This document shows positions 30,927 through 38,600 of a stretch of DNA of 64,000 nt, one piece after another. A model generated the notes under the pieces. The model made no database searches. It saw nothing but the letters and a program-made list of their open reading frames with translations, and was not told the DNA's origin. Position 1 is the first letter of the stretch. Each line of letters begins with the position of its first letter. A program made the translations under genes and the position numbers. The DNA is from Alcanivoracaceae bacterium (lineage in GTDB: Bacteria > Pseudomonadota > Gammaproteobacteria > Pseudomonadales > Alcanivoracaceae), in the NCBI GenBank assembly GCA_023146255.1, contig JAGLCJ010000010.1:62001-126000 (forward strand), given 5' to 3'.

Positions 30927-31640
30927 ATGAGTTATCAGCATCGCTGGATTGACGGCTCGGCCATCGACCTGCCCGTTGGCAAGGTGGTTTGTGTTGGCCG
31001 CAACTATGCCGAACATGCTCGCGAGCTGGGCAATGAAGTCCCGGACGCACCGATCCTGTTTATCAAACCGGCTTCGTCGCTGGTGCCAATCGCGCCTTCT
31101 TTCAGCATTCCGACCGATCAGGGCGAAGTGCATCACGAGATCGAGATGGCGCTGCTGGTGAGCGAACGTCTGCAGAATGTCGATGCGCTGACGGCGCAAT
31201 GGAGCATGGCCGGATTCGGTCTTGGTCTGGATTTGACCCTTCGTGATGTGCAGAACGAATTGAAGAAAAAAGGTCATCCGTGGGAGCGGGCCAAGGCGTT
31301 TGATGGTGCCTGCCCTGTATCCGGTTTTATTGATGCCCGCGGTGTGTCATGGAAACAACCGATCGAGATTTCTCTGGAAGTGAATGGCGCGTTGCGTCAG
31401 CGCGGCAATACCACGCAGATGCTGTTCCCGGTGTTTCAACTGGTGGCGCAGATGAGCAAGGTGTTCACGCTGGAACCGGGCGACATCATTCTTACCGGCA
31501 CACCAAGTGGTGTCGCCGCATTGCAGCCGGGCGATCAGCTGGTTGCCACCTTTGGCAATACGCTGAAGGTCAGCACCACCGTGACAGCACGGGAGAATAC
31601 CGAAGAAGTGGCGGGCAACGAGATTCGCGAACGCTGGTAG
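30927..31640 (+). CDS. Fumarylacetoacetate hydrolase family protein
   Basis: The 237-residue protein has the FAH catalytic fold: VCVGRNYAEHARELGNEVPDAPILFIKPASSLVP, the metal ligands in VHHEIEMALLV, AFDGACPVSGFI and GDIILTGTPSGVAALQPGD. Such single-domain members cleave C-C bonds in 2,4-dioxo acids or act as oxaloacetate decarboxylase or acylpyruvase; the exact substrate is unknown. GAGGAGA precedes the ATG. The same order (serA, D2HGDH, FAH) is what I recall in Pseudomonas, but here the hairpin element has been inserted in front of it. Confidence 0.88.
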   Translation: MSYQHRWIDGSAIDLPVGKVVCVGRNYAEHARELGNEVPDAPILFIKPASSLVPIAPSFSIPTDQGEVHHEIEMALLVSERLQNVDALTAQWSMAGFGLGLDLTLRDVQNELKKKGHPWERAKAFDGACPVSGFIDARGVSWKQPIEISLEVNGALRQRGNTTQMLFPVFQLVAQMSKVFTLEPGDIILTGTPSGVAALQPGDQLVATFGNTLKVSTTVTARENTEEVAGNEIRERW

Positions 31641-31644
31641 TCTC

Positions 31645-31698
31645 GTAGGAGCGGCCGCTCGGCTGCGAAACCGTTCGCCGTCGGTCGACGGCTCCTAC
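31645..31698. repeat. REPIN-like element A (paired GTAGGAGC motifs in inverted orientation)
   Basis: GTAGGAGCGGCCGCTCGGCTGCGAA reads inward from the left and a related GTAGGAGCCGTCGACCGACGGCGAA reads inward from the right on the other strand, giving two REP-like hairpins facing each other. It lies between the FAH-family gene and the convergent rpoH gene. Related copies are at 55035-55086 and 62597-62644. The family resembles Pseudomonas REP sequences. Confidence 0.8.
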
Positions 31699-31718
31699 AA
31701 AACAATCCCCAGCCAACA

Positions 31719-32582
31719 TCAGGCCAGCATGGCATTACGCAGCTTGCCGATGGCGCCATTTTCCAGCTGACGAATCCGCTCGGCAGACACGCCGTACTCG
31801 TCCGCCAGCTCTTGCAGCGTGGCCTTGTTATCTGCCAGCCAGCGGCGCTCGAGAATATCGCGGCTGCGCTGATCAAGATTGTTCAGGGCCAGCGTCAGTT
31901 GACGGCCATGGCGTTGTTCCAGCTGGTCATTGCCGACCACATCCGCCGGATCGGCGTCATTGGCCACCAGATACTGCGCCGGAGCCAGCACGCTGTTGTC
32001 ATCATCCTCGTCCAGCGGAGCATCGAAGGAGCTGTCAAACGCTGCCAGACGGCCCTCCATTTCCTGGACGTCTGCCAGTGTCACACCAAGGTCTGCGGCA
32101 ACCCGCGTTGCTTCTTCCACCGACAGCCGACCAAGGCGCTGCTTCTGGCCGCGCAGGTTGAAGAACAGCTTGCGCTGCGACTTGGTGGTGGCGACCTTGA
32201 CGATGCGCCAGTTGCGAATCACGAACTCGTGGATCTCGGCGCGGATCCAGTGCACGGCGAACGACACCAGCCGCACACCCTTGGTCGGATCGAAGCGCCG
32301 CACCGCCTTCATCAGGCCGATGTTGCCTTCCTGAATCAGGTCGCCAATCGGCAGGCCGTAGCCGCCGTAGCTGCGGGCAATATGCACGACGAAGCGCAGA
32401 TGGCTCAGCACCAGATTGCGGGCGGCATCCAGATCGTCATTAAAGTAGAGGCGCTCAGCCAGGGCCCGCTCTTCTTCGACGGTCAGCACTGGCACGCTGC
32501 TGGCGGCACGAATATAGGCGTCAAGGCTGTCGCCCGGCACGCCAATGGCAAGAGTCTGAAGCGGCTGTAACTGGGTGTTCAT
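31719..32582 (-). CDS. rpoH: RNA polymerase sigma-32 (heat shock sigma factor)
   Basis: From ATG 32582 the product is 287 residues, close to Pseudomonas RpoH. Region 2 is clear (NLVLSHLRFVVHIARSYGGYGLPIGDLIQEGNIGLMKAVRRFDP, VRLVSFAVHWIRAEIHEFVIRNWRIVK), followed by the diagnostic RpoH box SQRKLFFNLRGQKQ and region 4 (LDQRSRDILERRWL, LQELADEYGVSAERIRQLENGAIGKLR). The open frame extends 13 codons upstream but MNTQLQPL fits the family start. It is not next to ftsEX, its usual partner in many gammaproteobacteria. A perfect CIRCE operator lies 32 bases upstream, implying HrcA control. Confidence 0.97.
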   Translation of the reverse strand: MNTQLQPLQTLAIGVPGDSLDAYIRAASSVPVLTVEEERALAERLYFNDDLDAARNLVLSHLRFVVHIARSYGGYGLPIGDLIQEGNIGLMKAVRRFDPTKGVRLVSFAVHWIRAEIHEFVIRNWRIVKVATTKSQRKLFFNLRGQKQRLGRLSVEEATRVAADLGVTLADVQEMEGRLAAFDSSFDAPLDEDDDNSVLAPAQYLVANDADPADVVGNDQLEQRHGRQLTLALNNLDQRSRDILERRWLADNKATLQELADEYGVSAERIRQLENGAIGKLRNAMLA

Positions 32583-32614
32583 GGCTTCCCCCCATGGGTC
32601 AGATGGACCCGATG

Positions 32615-32641
32615 TTAGCACTCGGCGGATTGGAGTGCTAA
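32615..32641. promoter_or_regulatory. CIRCE operator (HrcA-binding site) upstream of rpoH
   Basis: TTAGCACTC-N9-GAGTGCTAA is an exact match to the CIRCE consensus. On the minus strand it lies between the upstream gntR stop (32677) and the rpoH start. CIRCE is bound by the repressor HrcA, which normally controls groESL and dnaK operons. Confidence 0.95.
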
Positions 32642-32676
32642 TCCCTGCAGGAGTTCAATCGGGCCATTGCTTCAGC

Positions 32677-33342
32677 TCAGGCAGCGGCCCGTTTGGCAAT
32701 GGCGCGCAGCACGATCTGGCACTGCTTGTCGCCGTATTCGCGGATGTCGGCGGCAGCCGCCTCGGCATTGCGAGTCAGGACATTGCGCAGCAGGTTCTGG
32801 AAGATCGCCAGCGACACGTCCAGCTCCGAGGTTTCCTCCTTGAGCGCCAGAAAGGAGTAGCGACGCAGCAGTGGTAACAGGTCCTCAATGTCCTCGGCCA
32901 GATAGTGGTTGCCGGCGAAACGCTGCACCGCAATTGAGACGAAACGGAACGCCACCTCGTGAGCGGCACCGATGTCGTTGCTGGCATGAAAGCGCTCGAA
33001 GTCCGGCAGCATGGCGGCCAGATCAGCCATTTGCTCGCCCTGCCAGGTCCGCGCCGCCCGGGCAGCCAGCTCGCTGAGTAACAGGAACAGGAAGTCGTAC
33101 AGATCACGCACCTGCGTTTCGGTGACATCGCAGACCCTTGCTCCGCGGCGCGGCTGGATCTCGATCAGATGCTGGCGCTCCAGCAGCCGGAAAGCCTCTC
33201 GAAGTGAGTTGGTGCTCACATCAAGCTGCCGCGCCAGTTCCAGCTCGACCAGATGGGCACCGGGTGCCAACTCCCAGCGGACAATCTGATCAGCCAGATG
33301 GCTGGCGATCTGCTCACTCAGGCTGGCGCTGCGTATGTTCAT
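32677..33342 (-). CDS. GntR-family regulator (FadR/FCD subfamily), candidate alkane-hydroxylase regulator
   Basis: The 221-residue protein has an N-terminal winged helix (residues about 8-75: ASHLADQIVRWELAPGAHLVELELARQLDVSTNSLREAFRLLERQHLIEIQPRRGARV) and a C-terminal all-helical FCD ligand domain (about 85-215: LYDFLFLLLSELAARAARTW, AHEVAFRFVSIAVQRFAGN). FCD regulators bind acids or acyl compounds. It is divergent from the first alkB gene across 181 bases, an arrangement I recall for alkB2 of Alcanivorax borkumensis. It probably controls alkB, perhaps through the motif at 33431-33445, which recurs at the second alkB. Confidence 0.85.
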   Translation of the reverse strand: MNIRSASLSEQIASHLADQIVRWELAPGAHLVELELARQLDVSTNSLREAFRLLERQHLIEIQPRRGARVCDVTETQVRDLYDFLFLLLSELAARAARTWQGEQMADLAAMLPDFERFHASNDIGAAHEVAFRFVSIAVQRFAGNHYLAEDIEDLLPLLRRYSFLALKEETSELDVSLAIFQNLLRNVLTRNAEAAAADIREYGDKQCQIVLRAIAKRAAA

Positions 33343-33430
33343 CGACTGCTATCCCCTGTTCTTCCGAGCTACTGGCGAAATCACGGCGACGTGGCCCGCC
33401 GCCGGTCGGCAGGATACCATCAATCAAGCA

Positions 33431-33467
33431 TGAATTGTTTGACACCTCAGTTAAACGAGCCTACGCT
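33431..33467 (+). promoter_or_regulatory. Promoter and candidate GntR operator of alkB copy 1
   Basis: The block TGAATTGTTTGACAC (33431-33445) recurs exactly at 42714-42728 before the second alkB. It contains a perfect -35 hexamer TTGACA; 17 bases on lies a weak -10, TACGCT (33462-33467). The -35 overlaps TTGT-TTG-ACAC, which fits the FadR-subfamily consensus TNGTNNNACNA at all but the last fixed base. Confidence 0.65.
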
Positions 33468-33523
33468 CAAACCTTGCCATTGTGCAATGGCACATTAAAA
33501 AGAGAATGATGCGGGGTACAGCC

Positions 33524-34684
33524 ATGTTCGAGAACGTCGATCCGAAAACCATGCTGAAGGTCAAGAAGGTGGGTTATCCGCTGTTCTGGCTGTCGCTGCT
33601 GCCGATTCTGCCGCTCAGTGCGCTGGCCGGCCGCGAATCCGGCACTCAGGACTACTGGGCCTGGTTCATCTATTTCACCATCTTCGGGATTATCCCGATT
33701 CTCGACTACATTATTGGCAAGGACTCCGCCAACCCGGACGAGGCGCTGGAAGTACCGTCGTTGTCCGAGGAAAAGCTGTATCGCTGGTTCACCCTGTTGA
33801 TGGTGCCGATCTGGTTCGGCGTACTGTTCTGGGGTGGCTACATCTTTATGGTCAACGACTACTCCTGGTTCGGCATGCTCGGCTGGATGCTGTCCATCGG
33901 CACCGTCGGCGGCATCATTGCCATTAACCTTGGCCACGAGCTGATCCACAAGGATCCGAAGATCGAGAACTGGGCTGGCGGTCTGTTTCTGGCGTCGGTG
34001 ACCTATGCCGGCTTCAAGGTCGAGCATGTACGGGGCCACCATGTCATGGTATCGACCCCCGAAGATGCCTCGTCATCGCGCTACAATCAGGGCCTGTATG
34101 CCTTCCTGCTGCATGCTTTCCCGCACAACTTTATCAATGCCTGGCGCCTCGAAGCGGACTACCTGAAGCGCAAGGGCAAGAAGGTGATCAGCAAGGACAA
34201 CGAGCTGATCTGGTGGTATGCCATCTCGTTTGCGCTGGCCGGTGTGTTCTACGCCCTGTGGGGCTGGATGGGCGTGCTGTTCTTCTTCGGCCAGAGCTTC
34301 TTTGCCGCACTGGCGCTGGAGATCATCAACTACATCGAGCATTACGGCCTGCACCGCCGGGTGCTGGAGAACGGCAAATACGAGCGGGTCACCCCTGCGC
34401 ACAGCTGGAACTCCAACTACCTGCTGACCAACATTGCCCTGTTCCAGCTGCAGCGCCACAGCGATCATCATGCTTACGCCAAGCGTCGCTATCAGGTGCT
34501 GCGCCACTATGAAGAAAGCCCGCAGCTGCCCGGCGGCTATGCCTCCATGTATGTGCTGGCGCTGTTTCCGCCGCTGTGGAAGAAGGTCATGAACCCGCGG
34601 GTCGAAGCCTACTATCAAGGCGAGATGGATCAGCTGTTCCGGACCGGCAAGCGGGTTAACAATATCGCCGCCACCGCTGAATAA
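33524..34684 (+). CDS. alkB: Alkane 1-monooxygenase (AlkB), copy 1
   Basis: The 386-residue integral-membrane di-iron enzyme hydroxylates the terminal carbon of n-alkanes, with electrons from rubredoxin. The histidine boxes are HELIHKD (H138, H142), EHVRGHH (H168, H172, H173) and LQRHSDHH (H312, H315, H316), plus NYIEHYGLHRR. Six hydrophobic helices are predicted. I chose ATG 33524 (MFENVDPKTMLKVKK) because copy 2 begins MFEKIDPNTMLKLKK; an upstream ATG at 33482 would add 14 residues that copy 2 lacks. The divergent GntR gene and the shared promoter block suggest regulation. No rubredoxin gene is adjacent. Confidence 0.95.
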   Translation: MFENVDPKTMLKVKKVGYPLFWLSLLPILPLSALAGRESGTQDYWAWFIYFTIFGIIPILDYIIGKDSANPDEALEVPSLSEEKLYRWFTLLMVPIWFGVLFWGGYIFMVNDYSWFGMLGWMLSIGTVGGIIAINLGHELIHKDPKIENWAGGLFLASVTYAGFKVEHVRGHHVMVSTPEDASSSRYNQGLYAFLLHAFPHNFINAWRLEADYLKRKGKKVISKDNELIWWYAISFALAGVFYALWGWMGVLFFFGQSFFAALALEIINYIEHYGLHRRVLENGKYERVTPAHSWNSNYLLTNIALFQLQRHSDHHAYAKRRYQVLRHYEESPQLPGGYASMYVLALFPPLWKKVMNPRVEAYYQGEMDQLFRTGKRVNNIAATAE

Positions 34685-34708
34685 ATGCTGATACTGCCAG
34701 ATCGTATC

Positions 34709-34733
34709 AAGGCCGCCTCGGGCGGCCTTTTTT
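34709..34733. terminator. Bidirectional terminator after alkB copy 1
   Basis: AAGGCCGCC and GGCGGCCTT pair around TCG and are followed by T6. The T-run overlaps the stop codon of the convergent hydrolase gene. Confidence 0.9.
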
Positions 34734-35577
34734 ATTCAACCTGCGAACACCGCAGCGGCCTCTGCCGACTGTCCTGCCAGGCCGGCAGCCAGGGACCGGC
34801 ATGGCTGGCATCCACGGACAGCGTCTCGACACAGGCACGGCTACCGACCTGACCAAGGAAACTGTTCAGCACCGCCACCGGCACCTGAGCGTCCCGGCTG
34901 CCATACAGGTGACGCTGGGCCAGCCCGGCCAGCGCCGCCGCCTCGCTGGCGGGATCGAGCGATGCCGTTAATGGCGACAGACGCTGACTCTGCACCCAGT
35001 AAGCCAGATCAAGATTGCCGGCTACGGTGATCAGGCCAACCACTTCGACGTTTTTATTCTGCAGAAAACGTTGCGCCAGTAACGCCGCCAGCGCCGCACC
35101 ACCTGAGTAACCCACCAGCACGACCGGTCCCGACGCCACCGCCTGGCGGTGCGCATCGATAGCCTCTGCCATCGCCTGCACCACCTCCGGCGCGAAGCGT
35201 GCCGAGGTCCAGTAGCGCTGCGATACCGTCTGTCCCAGATACTGGCCCGGCCTGCCCAGATAGAGCAGGCTCGACGCCGAATCCGCCGCCGCCAGCTGCA
35301 ATGCCAGCGGTGCCAGCGGCGTCGGGTTGCGCGATGGCTGACTGGGGTTAACCCAGGCATAACCATCACCCTCGATAAAAACGTAGAGCGTGTCGCCCGG
35401 TGCACCGGCCCGGTAAAAGCCCTGTAGCGGCAACGACCCGTCAAAAACATGAGGCTGCAGCCCGGCGGCGGCGGCCAGTGCATGGGCCCGGTTTATCCGC
35501 TCCGATACCGGCATCACGCAAGCCGACAGAGAGGCAAACAGACCAAGCGCCAGAACGAACGGGAAGGTTTTTTTCAT
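34732..35577 (-). CDS. Lipoprotein alpha/beta-hydrolase
   Basis: From ATG 35577 the product is 281 residues with a lipobox (LGLFASLSACVMP). The mature part has an alpha/beta-hydrolase layout: FIEGDGYAWVNPSQPSRNPTPLAPLALQLA, the nucleophile motif VVLVGYSGGAALAALLAQ (Ser in GYSGG), and a late DASHAGPW with the likely catalytic histidine. Located in the envelope by its lipid anchor, it may act on esters outside the cytoplasm, but the substrate is unknown. A longer frame upstream (to 35640) is excluded because it crosses the autotransporter terminator region. Confidence 0.78.
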   Translation of the reverse strand: MKKTFPFVLALGLFASLSACVMPVSERINRAHALAAAAGLQPHVFDGSLPLQGFYRAGAPGDTLYVFIEGDGYAWVNPSQPSRNPTPLAPLALQLAAADSASSLLYLGRPGQYLGQTVSQRYWTSARFAPEVVQAMAEAIDAHRQAVASGPVVLVGYSGGAALAALLAQRFLQNKNVEVVGLITVAGNLDLAYWVQSQRLSPLTASLDPASEAAALAGLAQRHLYGSRDAQVPVAVLNSFLGQVGSRACVETLSVDASHAGPWLPAWQDSRQRPLRCSQVE

Positions 35578-35620
35578 CTGTCGAATTGTCGGGGATTCAT
35601 GTCCGCCGTACCAGCAGCAC

Positions 35621-35650
35621 AAAAAAAGAGGGCGCCACAAGGGCGCCCTC
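35621..35650 (-). terminator. Intrinsic terminator of the autotransporter gene
   Basis: On the minus strand GAGGGCGCC and GGCGCCCTC form a 9-bp stem with a 5-base loop followed by T7. It lies 26 bases after the autotransporter stop and before the hydrolase start. Confidence 0.93.
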
Positions 35651-35675
35651 CGGTTTGCGACAATTGTCGTTCAGA

Positions 35676-38600
35676 TCAGAACGGCATTTGTACGCGGACA
35701 GACACCAGGTTGGCATCAAACCCGTCGCGCAGCTCCAGATCATAGTTGGCGCTGAACTCCAGATTGCTTTCAGTGGCGTAGCGATAGCCAACACCCAGAC
35801 CGTAGATCAACTCATCCTGCTCGATGCCGTTGGCGGTGTAGGTGCCAAGGCCGTTCAGGGTGGTGTCAACCGCTGCCTGCTCGGTGGCGCTGTCAAAGGC
35901 CAGACGCACATTGGTGGTGAATGCGCTGTTCTCGGACAGGGTGCGCTCGAACTCACCATCCAGACCCAGAATGAGAGAATCCTCATCGGCATCGTCAGTG
36001 GTCAGGTTGAAGGCACCAGCGCCGGTCTCGCTGTAACCATCGATGTCGACCTGAGTCCAGGTCAAACCGACGCCCGGGGTGAAGGTCCAGTCTTCATTCA
36101 GGTCATAAACCCGCTTCAGCTCGGCTGCCAGCAGCAGCTGGTTACCGTCATAGTCAGACTTCGCCACACCACCCACAGTAGAACGGGCGCCATCATAGCC
36201 ATGCATGCCGTAGCCCAGCTTCAGGTCCACGGAGGTCACATCGCTCACTACCCAGGTACCGTAGACGGTCAGCTGGGTGGTATCGATGTCCAGGGCAGAG
36301 GCATCCGCCTCCACTTCTGCGGTACCAAGGCCCAGAGCCACACCGACACGCCAGTCATCGCTGACCGCGCCGTCAACACCAACCACGAAACCGCTGCTGT
36401 CTACGTCGTAGCCGGAGAAGCCGTTCGCGTCGCTCTGCTCAGCCATACCGAAGTAAGGCTTGACCCACCAGGACTTGTCGCTGAAGCCGTCACCAGACGA
36501 AGCACCGCGGGTCTGTGACTGACGCTTGCTAACGATATTGGTCGCTGCTGCGGAAGCATTCAGCGTGGCCTGCGCCGCCGCACCGTTGATGGCCGGCGAG
36601 ATACTGCCCAACGCCGAGGCCAACTGGGCGCCGTTGCTGGCACCGTTCAGTGCCGCCGCAACGGCAGCCAGATCACCGCTTTGGCCGCCATTCAGCAGGC
36701 TGTCCAGCGCTGTAGCCTGACTGGCGTCAATGTCTACGCCGGCAGCACCAAACGCCGTCGCCGCACCATTGTAAGCCGCAGTCAGGTCGTAGGTGTTGCC
36801 ATCAACCACACCGTCAAAGCCCCAGAACAGGTTGCCGCCGCTCAGTGTAACGCCAGACGGTGCTGTCAGGGTGCCGCCGCTGAGGACGTCGGCAAGCACG
36901 TCGCCATCCTGCAGGGTATTCCACGGATCGACGATGACGGCCAGGGTATTGGCGTCGGTCAGATCCAGGGTGCCGGTGGCGGTGATCTGCGCATAGGAAC
37001 CGGTGCCTGACATTTCTACGGTCAGCTCGGCGCCAGTCTGGTTAGTGAAGTCGCCAGCAACAAAGGTGTCGCTGTGGTGCCAGGTGGTGATCGAACCGGA
37101 GTTGGTCAGGGACTTGCCGCTGCCGCCCAGATAGACGCCACCAATCATGGTGCCGCTGTTGCTGAGTGCACCACCGGTGCCGCCACTGACATACACGGCG
37201 TAGGCACGTTCGGTATCACCACCGATAGCATTCTGCACATCGGTGCTGATCAGGCCCGAGTTGGTGATGCTGGTGCCGGCGGCCATGGACGACGCCCAGA
37301 TGCCGGTGGCATAGGCGGACTGATTGCTTGAGCGTGCCTGCTCATTCACCGCTTTCACGATGATGTCGCCGGTATTGGTGATGCTGGCCGTACCGCTCAT
37401 GGCATTAACATCAATGCCATAGGCGCCGACGTAGGACGCCACCTGATTCACCGCCTCGATAGACATGGTGCCGGAGTTGGTGATGCTGGAGGCATCTGCC
37501 ATGTTGCCCGCATCAATACCGTAGGCAGAAGCAGAGGTCTGACCAACCACCTTCACATTGATAGAGCCGCTGTTGCTGATTGAACCGGTGCCGCTCAGCG
37601 AATCCGTATCAATGCCATAACCGTAAGCCTCCCACAGGCCGGCGTAGGCATAGCCGGTAATGCTGCCCGAGTTGGTCAGCGACGAGGTGCCGGCAATGTT
37701 GCCTGCCTGAATGCCGTAGAAGTCTGCGGAGTAATTCGGCGAGGAGGCGTAGCCAGCAATGGTGCCCGAGTTAGTCACCGTGGTAGCGCCATTCAGCGAG
37801 CCCAGATCCATGCCGTAAACGGTAGCAGAGCTGTTGCCGCGTGACAGACCGTAAAGACGAATGGTGCCGGTGTTTTCCACGGTAGCATCGGTCATCGTGC
37901 TGGTGCGGATGCCGTAAAGGTAGTTGCCCACCTCACCAAACTCACCGCCTGGCGTGCCTTCGATATCGATAACACCGCTATTGGAAACGGTGCCGGCATT
38001 CACTTGCCCGGTGTAGATACCGTAAGCCGTGTTGGAAGACACCTGATCCTCTGCGCGAATACGAATGGTGCCCGTGTTTGTCACCGAGGATCCGGACAGC
38101 ACGTCGCCGCTCACGTACAAACCGTAAAGGTCATTCTCCGAATAGGAGCTGGCATCAATATCGATAAGCCCGGAGTTGCTGACCGTGGCGTTATTGGACA
38201 GGGTATTGGTGTAAATACCGTAAACCGTCACCGAACCATAGTCAGTCGCGGTCTGGTTGATGGTGATGGTGCCGGTGTTCTCCACCGTGCTGGCATCCAC
38301 CGAGCCGGACACATAAATGCCGTAGCCTTCGGCAGAGGACAGCGATTCGGAGGCAATATCAATCGTGCCGCTGTTGGATACTGTTGCGCCGACCGACAAC
38401 GAGTTCGTGTAGATGCCGTACTGAGAAGCCGAATCTTCCGAAGTGACCGCTGTTAAATTGATCGTGCCGGTATTGGCAATGGTGCCGCCGGCCGAACTAC
38501 CGGTGCGAATACCATACTGGGTTACCGAGGAACCGGCATCGGCGTTCATACTGATCAAACCCGAGTTCACAACAGTACCGTCAGCGTTGCCGGTCACGCG

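Noticed and set aside
30646..30928. Short open frames in the hairpin element at 30.7-30.9 kb (GAMDGG...RTRACPG-like peptides)
   Set aside because: They are translations of the conserved hairpin core in several frames, occur with every copy and have no independent ribosome binding site, so I treat them as non-coding.
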